This document shows positions 8,948 through 15,423 of a stretch of 42,304 nucleotides of DNA, one piece after another. The stretch is from Bacteroidaceae bacterium. Lineage in GTDB: Bacteria > Bacteroidota > Bacteroidia > Bacteroidales > Bacteroidaceae. The stretch's first letter is position 1. Each line of letters starts with the position of its first letter. Made by a program: the position numbers and the translations under genes. Location of the stretch: positions 1 through 42,304 of the forward strand of contig JAFQBG010000017.1 in the NCBI GenBank assembly GCA_017416705.1. Reading direction: 5' to 3'. The notes under the pieces are model-generated. The model searched no databases and was not told the origin of the DNA. It worked only from the letters and a program-made list of their open reading frames with translations.

Positions 8948-9310
8948 ATGAAATACATTAAGCAATTCACCATAATAATAGCCATATCGCTACTTGGGGA
9001 AATTCTAAACAGAATTATCCCACTACCCATACCTGCAAGCATCTACGGCATGACCATACTGTTTGTTTTGCTTTGCAGTGGCGTGCTCAAACTGTCGGCG
9101 GTGAAGGAGACGGGTAAGTTTCTCATATATTCTATGCCCATTATGTTCATTCCACCCACTGTGGGGCTCATTGAGTCGTGGACGACTATGCAGGAATTCC
9201 TTTTGGCACTTATTGTAATATCGTTAGTATCGACCATCATGGTGCTTGCCGTCGCCGGACATATTACACAGTTTATTATTAATAATAACAAGAAAAAAAC
9301 AGGAAAATGA
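8948..9310 (+). CDS. CidA/LrgA-family membrane protein
   Basis: A small inner-membrane protein of 120 residues with about four hydrophobic helices and the family signature IPASIYGMTILFVLL. LrgA/CidA proteins resemble phage holins. They have been linked to murein hydrolase control and, with LrgB, to pyruvate or glycolate transport in other bacteria; the role here is inferred only. The stop overlaps the lrgB-like start in ATGA, so the two are translationally coupled. The promoter is so close that the message may lack a leader. Confidence 0.88.
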   Translation: MKYIKQFTIIIAISLLGEILNRIIPLPIPASIYGMTILFVLLCSGVLKLSAVKETGKFLIYSMPIMFIPPTVGLIESWTTMQEFLLALIVISLVSTIMVLAVAGHITQFIINNNKKKTGK

Positions 9311-9999
9311 AGGAGTTTATCGGCTGTTCTGTTTTTTGGGGGATAGGGGCAACGCTCATTGCATACATCATAGGCCTATTGCTTAAAAAGAAATTCAAAC
9401 TGTTTATATTCAACCCGCTATTGGTGGCTATTACTTTGTGCATCGCATTGCTGGCTGTCACCGGAATAAAATACGAGGACTATAACAATGGTGCACAACA
9501 CATAAGCATACTATTGACCCCTGCAACGGTGTGCCTTGCTATTCCGTTGTACGAGCAACTGCAATTACTGCGTAAAAACTACATTGCAATACTCATTGGC
9601 ATTGCATCGGGGGTACTCACAAGCGGTTTCACTATATTCCTCATGTCGCTATTGTTTAATTTGAACCACACGCAGTATGTGACCTTGTTCCCAAAATCAA
9701 TAACGACGGCAATAGGGATAGGATTGTCGCAGGAACTCGATGGATATATCGCCATTACTGTTGCCGCTATCATGATAACCGGATTATTTGGGAATATCGC
9801 CGGCGACATTCTGTGCAAGATACTGAGGATAAAAAACAATGTGGCACAAGGCATTGCCGTCGGCACGGCATCGCATGTAATGGGCACATCGAAAGCCATG
9901 GAAATGGGAGCGGTACAGGGTGCCATGAGCAGTCTGTCGGTGGCTGTTGCCGGCTGCATGACTGTTTTGTCGGCTATATTATTCGAAAATCTTATATAA
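9307..9999 (+). CDS. LrgB/CidB-family membrane protein
   Basis: Partner of the LrgA-like protein upstream: 230 residues, with about six to eight hydrophobic helices. Family marks include FNPLLVAITLCIALL near the N-terminus, LNHTQYVTLFPKSITTAIGI in the middle, and VGTASHVMGTSKAMEMG then GAMSSLSVAVAG near the C-terminus. The pair probably forms one membrane complex. The start ATG at 9307 overlaps the preceding stop by four bases. A terminator-like hairpin follows at 10,089. The gene is normal in length and intact. Confidence 0.92.
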   Translation: MKEFIGCSVFWGIGATLIAYIIGLLLKKKFKLFIFNPLLVAITLCIALLAVTGIKYEDYNNGAQHISILLTPATVCLAIPLYEQLQLLRKNYIAILIGIASGVLTSGFTIFLMSLLFNLNHTQYVTLFPKSITTAIGIGLSQELDGYIAITVAAIMITGLFGNIAGDILCKILRIKNNVAQGIAVGTASHVMGTSKAMEMGAVQGAMSSLSVAVAGCMTVLSAILFENLI

Positions 10000-10088
10000 T
10001 ACTCACCAACGAACAAAAAAATCAAGAAACGGTTTAGTTTATCCCTTGTTATTTGGACACTGATAATAAATAACTATTTATAGACGAT

Positions 10089-10130
10089 TGGGACGGTGAT
10101 TTTTTTTATATTCATCGTCCCATTTGTTTT
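10089..10130 (+). terminator. Terminator after lrgAB
   Basis: An 11-bp stem, TGGGACGGTGA (10089-10099) with TCATCGTCCCA (10112-10122), contains one G-U pair and is followed by TTTGTTTT. It ends the lrgAB unit. Confidence 0.75.
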
Positions 10131-10266
10131 GTAAAAAAGAGCATAAATATACAAAAATCAAGTAAAATTCATAAAAATACATACATGTTGTTGTTTTATT
10201 CGTTTTTTTAATTCATTTTTGCAAAAAGACAGAGAAAAGAACACACAATTAGAAAAACGAAAGAAA

Positions 10267-11718
10267 ATGTCACAGATTAAATTCTACAAACAAGAGGAAC
10301 AAGTACCTTTGGAAATGCACAAGGTACGAGTAGTACAAAAATTATATCTTCCGACGGTGGAAGAGCGAGTAAAAAAAATAAACGAGGCAGGCAACAATAC
10401 TTTCCTGTTGCAAAACAAGGATGTATATATGGACATGCTCACCGACTCGGGTGTTAATGCCATGTCGGACAATCAGGTTGCAGCCATGTTCCAAGCCGAT
10501 GATTCATACGCCGGCTCCGAGACGTGCAACCGTTTGATGCGTGTAATGAAAGAGGTTTTCGGTACGGAATTTTTCCTACCGGCACACCAAGGACGTGCTT
10601 GCGAAAATATATTGGCCGAAACGTTTGTGAAACCGGGCGACGTTGTCCCCATGAACTACCACTTCACCACCACCAAGGCGCATATAACCCGCAAAGGAGG
10701 TTCTGTGGTCGAGGTGTTATGGAAAAAAGGATTTGAGCCGCAAAGCGACGAGCCGTTCAAAGGAAATTTCGACCTTGAACAATTGGAAAGCATAATAAAG
10801 GAGGTTGGCCCCGAGCATGTACCGTTTGTGCGCATCGAGGCCGGCACCAACCTTATCGGAGGCCAGCCGCTCTCAATGGAGAATATGCTACAAGTGGCTG
10901 CTATTTGCAAGAAATATGGTGTTCTGAGCGTTCTTGACGCATCGTTGCTGCAAGACAACCTATATTTTATAAAGACACGCGAGGAACAATGCAAAAAAAT
11001 GAGTGTACGCGACATCATGCGCACTATATGCGACAGCATGGATCTCATTTATTTTTCGAGCCGCAAATTGGGCTTTGCTCGCGGAGGTGCCATTGTATCG
11101 AACAACGAGCAGCTTATAATAAAAATGAAAGAATACATACCGCTATACGAAGGATTTCTGACATACGGCGGCATGGAGGTTCGCTCAATGGAGGCTATGG
11201 CAGTGGGATTATTAGAGACACTCGACGAGGATATAATAAGCCAAGGCCCCATATTCATAGAACATCTGGTAAAAGAATTACATGAGTATGGAATACCCAT
11301 GATACTGCCGGCGGGTGGATTGGGCGCACATATAAATGCCATGGAATTTTTGAAGGATATTCCGCAAAATCAATATCCGGCAGGAGCATTGGCTGTGGCA
11401 CTATACATTGCAGGCGGCATTCGCGGAATGGAACGCGGCACCCTGTCGGAGCAACGCGAGCCCGATGGCACAGAGCATCTTGCCGAAATGGAATTGGTGC
11501 GTTTGGCATGCCCGCGACGCGTGTTCACACTGTCGCAAATAAAATATTGTGCCGACCGCGTAAAATGGCTCTACGACAACCGTCACTTGATAGGCGGACT
11601 ACGCTGGATAGAGGAACCCAATGTGCTACGTTTCTTCTTCGGACGTTTGGTGCCCATTGGTGATTGGCAGGAAAAACTTGCCGCGAAATTCCGCGAGGAT
11701 TTCGGCGACAGTCTATAA
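10267..11718 (+). CDS. Tyrosine phenol-lyase/tryptophanase-family PLP enzyme, divergent
   Basis: A pyridoxal-phosphate beta-eliminating lyase of 483 residues. The family splits tyrosine or tryptophan into phenol or indole plus pyruvate and ammonia. Family marks in order are MLTDSGVNAMSD, FFLPAHQGRACENIL, TNLIGGQPLSM, YEGFLTYGGMEVRSM and RLACPRRVFT, whose Arg417 should bind the substrate carboxylate. The PLP lysine is Lys267. Two specificity positions look like tyrosine phenol-lyase, Arg390 in GMERG and Phe456-Phe457 in LRFF, where tryptophanases have VEIG and RHF. Odd features are SSRKLG around the lysine in place of S(A/G)KKD, and DASL (224-227) where the family has a D-A-T-R or D-S-A-R type motif. 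ATG 10267 is preferred to TTG 10219, which lies inside the promoter region. Confidence 0.8.
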   Translation: MSQIKFYKQEEQVPLEMHKVRVVQKLYLPTVEERVKKINEAGNNTFLLQNKDVYMDMLTDSGVNAMSDNQVAAMFQADDSYAGSETCNRLMRVMKEVFGTEFFLPAHQGRACENILAETFVKPGDVVPMNYHFTTTKAHITRKGGSVVEVLWKKGFEPQSDEPFKGNFDLEQLESIIKEVGPEHVPFVRIEAGTNLIGGQPLSMENMLQVAAICKKYGVLSVLDASLLQDNLYFIKTREEQCKKMSVRDIMRTICDSMDLIYFSSRKLGFARGGAIVSNNEQLIIKMKEYIPLYEGFLTYGGMEVRSMEAMAVGLLETLDEDIISQGPIFIEHLVKELHEYGIPMILPAGGLGAHINAMEFLKDIPQNQYPAGALAVALYIAGGIRGMERGTLSEQREPDGTEHLAEMELVRLACPRRVFTLSQIKYCADRVKWLYDNRHLIGGLRWIEEPNVLRFFFGRLVPIGDWQEKLAAKFREDFGDSL

Positions 11719-11724
11719 AAATGA

Positions 11725-11756
11725 GGCAGTGTCAAAATGTGGATTTTGACACTGCC
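11725..11756. terminator. Perfect 14-bp inverted repeat after the lyase gene
   Basis: GGCAGTGTCAAAAT (11725-11738) pairs with ATTTTGACACTGCC (11743-11756) around loop GTGG, seven bases after the stop. It lacks a T-run downstream (CTTACGG follows), so it may be a weak terminator or a 3'-end stabiliser. Confidence 0.6.
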
Positions 11757-11782
11757 CTTACGGTTTGTGAAAATCGATAATA

Positions 11783-11880
11783 TACAAGGCGTTTGTATTT
11801 AGGGCGTAAGGAGTGTACACAGGTACATGACTGAGCCCTAATATTGAAAACGACACAGTGGTTTGTCGATTATGACAAAC
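11783..11880 (+). other. Hairpin-rich leader before the DUF554 gene
   Basis: Three stems can be drawn in the gap before 11,924: TACAA/TTGTA (11783-11797); AGGGC/GCCCT (11801-11839) enclosing TGTAC-ACAG-GTACA (11814-11827); and GTTTGTC/GACAAAC (11861-11880). They are not followed by T-runs. I recognise no known riboswitch. The stretch may be a structured 5' leader. Confidence 0.35.
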
Positions 11881-11923
11881 CGCCACACCCCACTCGCAAA
11901 AACAAACAGAGACAAAAGCATAC

Positions 11924-12628
11924 ATGATAGGAACAATTGTAAATACGCTAACCATAATAGCCGGCAGCATAATAGGACACTACACAAAAAAAGGCATAAA
12001 AAAGGAGTATCGGAAAGTATTGTTCACCGCCATGGGGTTGGCTGCTATGGCATTAGGTTTTAACGCAGTGAGCAATCATCTGCCAAAGAGCAGTTATCCG
12101 GTGCTGTTCATTGTCAGCCTGTCGGTTGGCGGACTTATAGGTACGGCGCTCAACATAGAGAAACGATTTAACAAATTAGTGTCGCGCTACTCGGCGTCGG
12201 AGCTTGGCAAAGGGCTATCGACCGGCATATTGTTATACTGCGTGGGAGCATTATCCATTGTGGGGCCCGTGATGAGTGCTTTGTATGGCGACAACACTTT
12301 TTTGTACACCAACGCCACACTGGACCTTGTGACATCGGCTGTACTTGCCACCACATACGGCATAGGCATGATATTCGCAGCCCCTGTACTGTTTATATGG
12401 CAAGGCAGCATATACCTGCTCACCATATTGGCAGGCAATATTATTCCCCAAGAACTAATAACGGAAATTTCGATAGTGGGCGGAGTGCTCATAGCAGCCT
12501 CGGGAATAAGTATTCTGGAAATAAAGGATTGCAAGACGCTGAACCTGCTGCCTTCGTTGTTTGTACCCGTTATATTCTTTGTAGTAAAGCACCTGCTGAC
12601 AATTTCGGGATTTATAGAAGTTATTTAA
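11924..12628 (+). CDS. DUF554-family membrane protein (YqgA-like)
   Basis: An inner-membrane protein of 234 residues with about seven helices. DUF554 marks are the N-terminal IGTIVNTLTIIAGSIIGHYT, AMGLAAMALGFNA, then GGLIGTALNIEKRF, and the central CVGALSIVGPVMSALYGD. E. coli YqgA belongs to this family; the transported substrate, if any, is not known. The ATG at 11924 begins the family's canonical N-terminus. A longer overlapping frame in another phase (from 11,863) has no family features. No promoter is obvious, and the gene may rely on readthrough from the lyase gene across the hairpins described above. Confidence 0.88.
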   Translation: MIGTIVNTLTIIAGSIIGHYTKKGIKKEYRKVLFTAMGLAAMALGFNAVSNHLPKSSYPVLFIVSLSVGGLIGTALNIEKRFNKLVSRYSASELGKGLSTGILLYCVGALSIVGPVMSALYGDNTFLYTNATLDLVTSAVLATTYGIGMIFAAPVLFIWQGSIYLLTILAGNIIPQELITEISIVGGVLIAASGISILEIKDCKTLNLLPSLFVPVIFFVVKHLLTISGFIEVI

Positions 12629-12719
12629 ATTTTCACTTATATAAATATAAACAGCTTCATATAAACAGCCAAAAAAGACAAATAAACGCCCAACCCTTCA
12701 TTTGTTAAAGATATTTGCT

Positions 12720-12727
12720 TATCTTCG
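12720..12727 (+). promoter_or_regulatory. -7 promoter box before the DUF2148 gene (TATCTTCG)
   Basis: TATCTTCG, one base off TAnnTTTG, lies 19 bases before the ATG. A TTTG at 12701-12704 is 15 bases upstream, somewhat short for a -33 box. It would drive the DUF2148-aguA-aguB unit. Confidence 0.45.
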
Positions 12728-12745
12728 CAAAAAATAGCTCATATT

Positions 12746-13267
12746 ATGATTTTTAACGAACGCGATACACGCCACCAACAGGTGATTGAAGCAGCAAAAC
12801 AGATGATGACTGCTGCTCGCACAGCCCCCAAAGCCAAGGGTTGCGATATTATAGAGACCATACTTGTGACCGATGACGATATTCACGCACTGAGCAATGC
12901 TCTGCAACAAATTGGCGAAGAACGACAACGTGCCGGCATGATGCGCGATGCACAGAATATTCTTGCTGCCGAGGCCATACTGTTAATAGGCTCGCGCGAA
13001 CTGCCCATGGGACTTAACTGTGGATATTGCGGCAGTGCCACATGCGAACAACGCAATGCCGGAGTGCCATGCGCCATGAACACAATAGACGTTGGAATAG
13101 CCATAGGCTCGGCATGTGCCACCGCTGCCGATTTGCGTTTGGACACACGCGTAATGTACTCGGCAGGCTATGCGGCACACAAACTCGGTTGGTTGCCCAA
13201 ATGCAACTACATAATAGCAATCCCCGTAAGTGCAGGCTCGAAAAATCCGTTTTTCGACAGAAAATAA
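12746..13267 (+). CDS. DUF2148 ferredoxin-like iron-sulfur protein
   Basis: A cytoplasmic protein of 173 residues. The N-terminal half has nitroreductase-like marks (ARTAPKAKGCD, then RDAQNILAAEAILLIGSRE). The C-terminal half is the DUF2148 ferredoxin-like domain, with C92, C95, C100 and C109 (C-x2-C-x4-C-x8-C), suited to binding an iron-sulfur cluster. The substrate and electron partner are not known. It ends 18 bases before aguA on the same strand, so the three genes 12,746-15,251 are likely co-transcribed. Whether it has any role in polyamine metabolism cannot be told from sequence; DUF2148 genes occur in many other contexts. Confidence 0.85.
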   Translation: MIFNERDTRHQQVIEAAKQMMTAARTAPKAKGCDIIETILVTDDDIHALSNALQQIGEERQRAGMMRDAQNILAAEAILLIGSRELPMGLNCGYCGSATCEQRNAGVPCAMNTIDVGIAIGSACATAADLRLDTRVMYSAGYAAHKLGWLPKCNYIIAIPVSAGSKNPFFDRK

Positions 13268-13285
13268 CAAGCATCCCCAAAAAGC

Positions 13286-14356
13286 ATGGAACAAAGACGT
13301 AAATTATATTTGCCGGCAGAATGGCATAAACAACAGATGATACAACTGACTTGGCCGCACGAAAACAGCGACTGGGCATATATGTTACAGGAGGTCGAAA
13401 ATTGTTTCACCCAAATAGCCATAAACATAAGCAGGCGACAGAAACTGCTCATTGTAGCCCCCGACACCGACAAAGTGCGCAAGCATCTGCAAACAACAGC
13501 CGCCAACATACAGAACATACGTTTTTTCAGTTGCGACACCAACGACACATGGGCACGCGACCATGCCTTCATCACGCTGTTGGGCGACACTGCACCCCAC
13601 TACCTCGACTTCGAATTCAACGGATGGGGACGCAAATTCCCTGCCGAGCTGGACAACGCCATAAACGAAAAACTATATAACGCCGGCATTGTAAAGGGAG
13701 AATACGAAGACTGCCAAAGCCTTGTGCTCGAAGGCGGTTCCATAGAGAGCGATGGCAAAGGCACGATATTGACCACCACGCACTGCCTCATGGCACCTCA
13801 CCGCAACCAGCCACTGACAAAAGAACAGATAGAAAAAAGGCTGTTGCAAATGCTACATGCCAACCGCATACTATGGTTGGACCATGGCAACCTGACGGGC
13901 GACGACACCGACGGGCACATAGACACCATAGCCCGTTTTGCACCCAACGACACAATAGTACATGTGCAATGCAACGACCCCGAGGACGAACAATTTGCCG
14001 ACCTGCAAGCTATGGAAGCCCAGCTGGCCACATTCCGCACCGACGAAGGCAAGCCATACCGCCTATTGGCACTGCCATCGCCCACAGCCATTTACGACGA
14101 GGACGGCGAACGCCTGCCCGCCACATACGCAAATTTCCTTGTCATGAACAACTGCGTATTGTACCCCACATATTCACAGCCCGACAACGACCGACGTGCC
14201 GCCGAAGTATTGGCCGAAGCGTTCCCCAACTACGAAATAGTAGGAACAGACTGTTGCGCACTCATAAAGCAACATGGTTCATTACACTGTGTCACAATGC
14301 AATACCCCATGACTGAACGTAGCGAATACAACAAACAGAAACAGCAAGAACAATAA
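13286..14356 (+). CDS. aguA: Agmatine deiminase
   Basis: Hydrolyses agmatine to N-carbamoylputrescine and ammonia, the second step from arginine to putrescine. It has 356 residues, the normal length for a guanidino-modifying-enzyme fold (peptidylarginine deiminase-like). Seen motifs are LTWPH near the N-terminus, TWARDHAF, the EGGSIESDGKGTILTT substrate loop, DDTDGHIDTIARF with the catalytic histidine, and HGSLHCVTMQ with the nucleophile Cys335. The family usually has GGNIHC at this last site; GSLHC is a mild variation. aguB follows after four bases, completing the pathway to putrescine. The arginine decarboxylase that makes agmatine is not in the window. Confidence 0.95.
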   Translation: MEQRRKLYLPAEWHKQQMIQLTWPHENSDWAYMLQEVENCFTQIAINISRRQKLLIVAPDTDKVRKHLQTTAANIQNIRFFSCDTNDTWARDHAFITLLGDTAPHYLDFEFNGWGRKFPAELDNAINEKLYNAGIVKGEYEDCQSLVLEGGSIESDGKGTILTTTHCLMAPHRNQPLTKEQIEKRLLQMLHANRILWLDHGNLTGDDTDGHIDTIARFAPNDTIVHVQCNDPEDEQFADLQAMEAQLATFRTDEGKPYRLLALPSPTAIYDEDGERLPATYANFLVMNNCVLYPTYSQPDNDRRAAEVLAEAFPNYEIVGTDCCALIKQHGSLHCVTMQYPMTERSEYNKQKQQEQ

Positions 14357-14360
14357 TCCT

Positions 14361-15251
14361 ATGGAAAAAATCATAAAGATAGGCATTGTACAACAGAGCA
14401 ACAGTGCCGACATCGAGAGCAATAAAGAAAAATTGGCAAAGAACATTCGTAGCGTGGCACAACAAGGAGCCCGTCTCGTGGTGCTTCAGGAACTGCATAA
14501 CTCGCTCTATTTCTGTCAGGTAGAAAGCACCGCCAATTTTGCACTTGCCGAGCCAATCCCCGGCCCATCGACAAAGTTTTACAGCCAATTGGCTGCCGAA
14601 AACAAGATAGTGCTTGTGACATCGTTGTTCGAGGCACGTGCCAAAGGGCTGTACCACAACACCGCTGTGGTTTTTGACAGCGACGGAAGTATAGCCGGAA
14701 AATATCGCAAAATGCACATCCCCGACGACCCTGCCTACTACGAAAAATTCTATTTCACGCCCGGCGACATGGGGTTCAAGCCCATTAAAACATCCATAGG
14801 AACGCTGGGAGTGCAAGTATGTTGGGACCAATGGTACCCCGAAGGAGCACGACTCATGGCACTGCGCGGAGCCGACATACTGATATACCCCACAGCAATA
14901 GGCTGGGAAAGCAGCGACACCCCCGACGAAAAAGAACGTCAGCTGACAGCATGGCAAACAGTGCAACGAGGCCATGCGGTGGCAAACGGCATCCCCGTAG
15001 TGGCAGTGAACCGATGCGGACACGAGCCCGACCCCTCGGGCATGACCAACGGTATTCAATTCTGGGGGCATAGCTTCATTGCCGGACCGCAAGGCGAGTT
15101 CATAGCCCATTTTGGCCAACAAGAGGAAAACCGCGTTGTGGAGGTGAGCTTGGAACGCAGCGAGTCGGTGCGCCAATGGTGGCCATTCCTGCGCGACAGA
15201 CGCATCGAGGAGTACTCGGGTATAACAAAAAGATACCTTGACGAAGAATAA
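14361..15251 (+). CDS. aguB: N-carbamoylputrescine amidase
   Basis: A nitrilase-superfamily amidohydrolase that converts N-carbamoylputrescine to putrescine, CO2 and ammonia. It has 296 residues with the full catalytic triad: Glu44 in QELHNSLYFCQ, Lys117 in KYRKMHIPDDP, and Cys154 in VCWDQWYPE. The segment YYEKFYFTPGD is typical of the AguB branch. It starts four bases after aguA, and co-transcription and coupled translation are very likely. It ends convergent with the LRR gene, with a strong bidirectional terminator between. A 329-codon open frame on the other strand covers this gene but has no protein-like features. Confidence 0.96.
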   Translation: MEKIIKIGIVQQSNSADIESNKEKLAKNIRSVAQQGARLVVLQELHNSLYFCQVESTANFALAEPIPGPSTKFYSQLAAENKIVLVTSLFEARAKGLYHNTAVVFDSDGSIAGKYRKMHIPDDPAYYEKFYFTPGDMGFKPIKTSIGTLGVQVCWDQWYPEGARLMALRGADILIYPTAIGWESSDTPDEKERQLTAWQTVQRGHAVANGIPVVAVNRCGHEPDPSGMTNGIQFWGHSFIAGPQGEFIAHFGQQEENRVVEVSLERSESVRQWWPFLRDRRIEEYSGITKRYLDEE

Positions 15252-15365
15252 GAACAACAAACGGCCTTGCTTTTTTCTCAAATAATAGCCTTATATCCCA
15301 TATATTCTATATAAAAAAAGTTGGCGATATAGATTTTATCAGCATCTAAAAGAGCAAGCGAACAT

Positions 15366-15407
15366 AAAAATAAGAATAATAGCCGAGGGGCTATTATTCT
15401 TATTTTT
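15366..15407. terminator. Perfect 19-bp bidirectional terminator
   Basis: 15366-15384 pairs with 15389-15407 around loop GAGG without a mismatch. The stem begins with five A and ends with five T, so it works on both strands. It separates aguB (plus) from the LRR gene (minus), each of which ends toward it. Confidence 0.9.
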
Positions 15408-15423
15408 ATGCCACACAATCTAT

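Noticed and set aside
8466-8965. Small genes in the repeat mosaic (75-112 codons, both strands)
   Set aside because: They overlap each other on both strands, their sequence follows the palindromic repeats, and they lack family features; the frames are by-products of the repeats.
10219-10266. TTG start for the tyrosine phenol-lyase-like gene
   Set aside because: It would lie inside the likely promoter region (CATTTTTGC), and ATG 10267 fits the family N-terminus.
14292-15281. 329-codon gene on the minus strand opposite aguB
   Set aside because: It lies fully over a certain gene with an intact catalytic triad and is cysteine- and histidine-rich without any domain; an antisense shadow.
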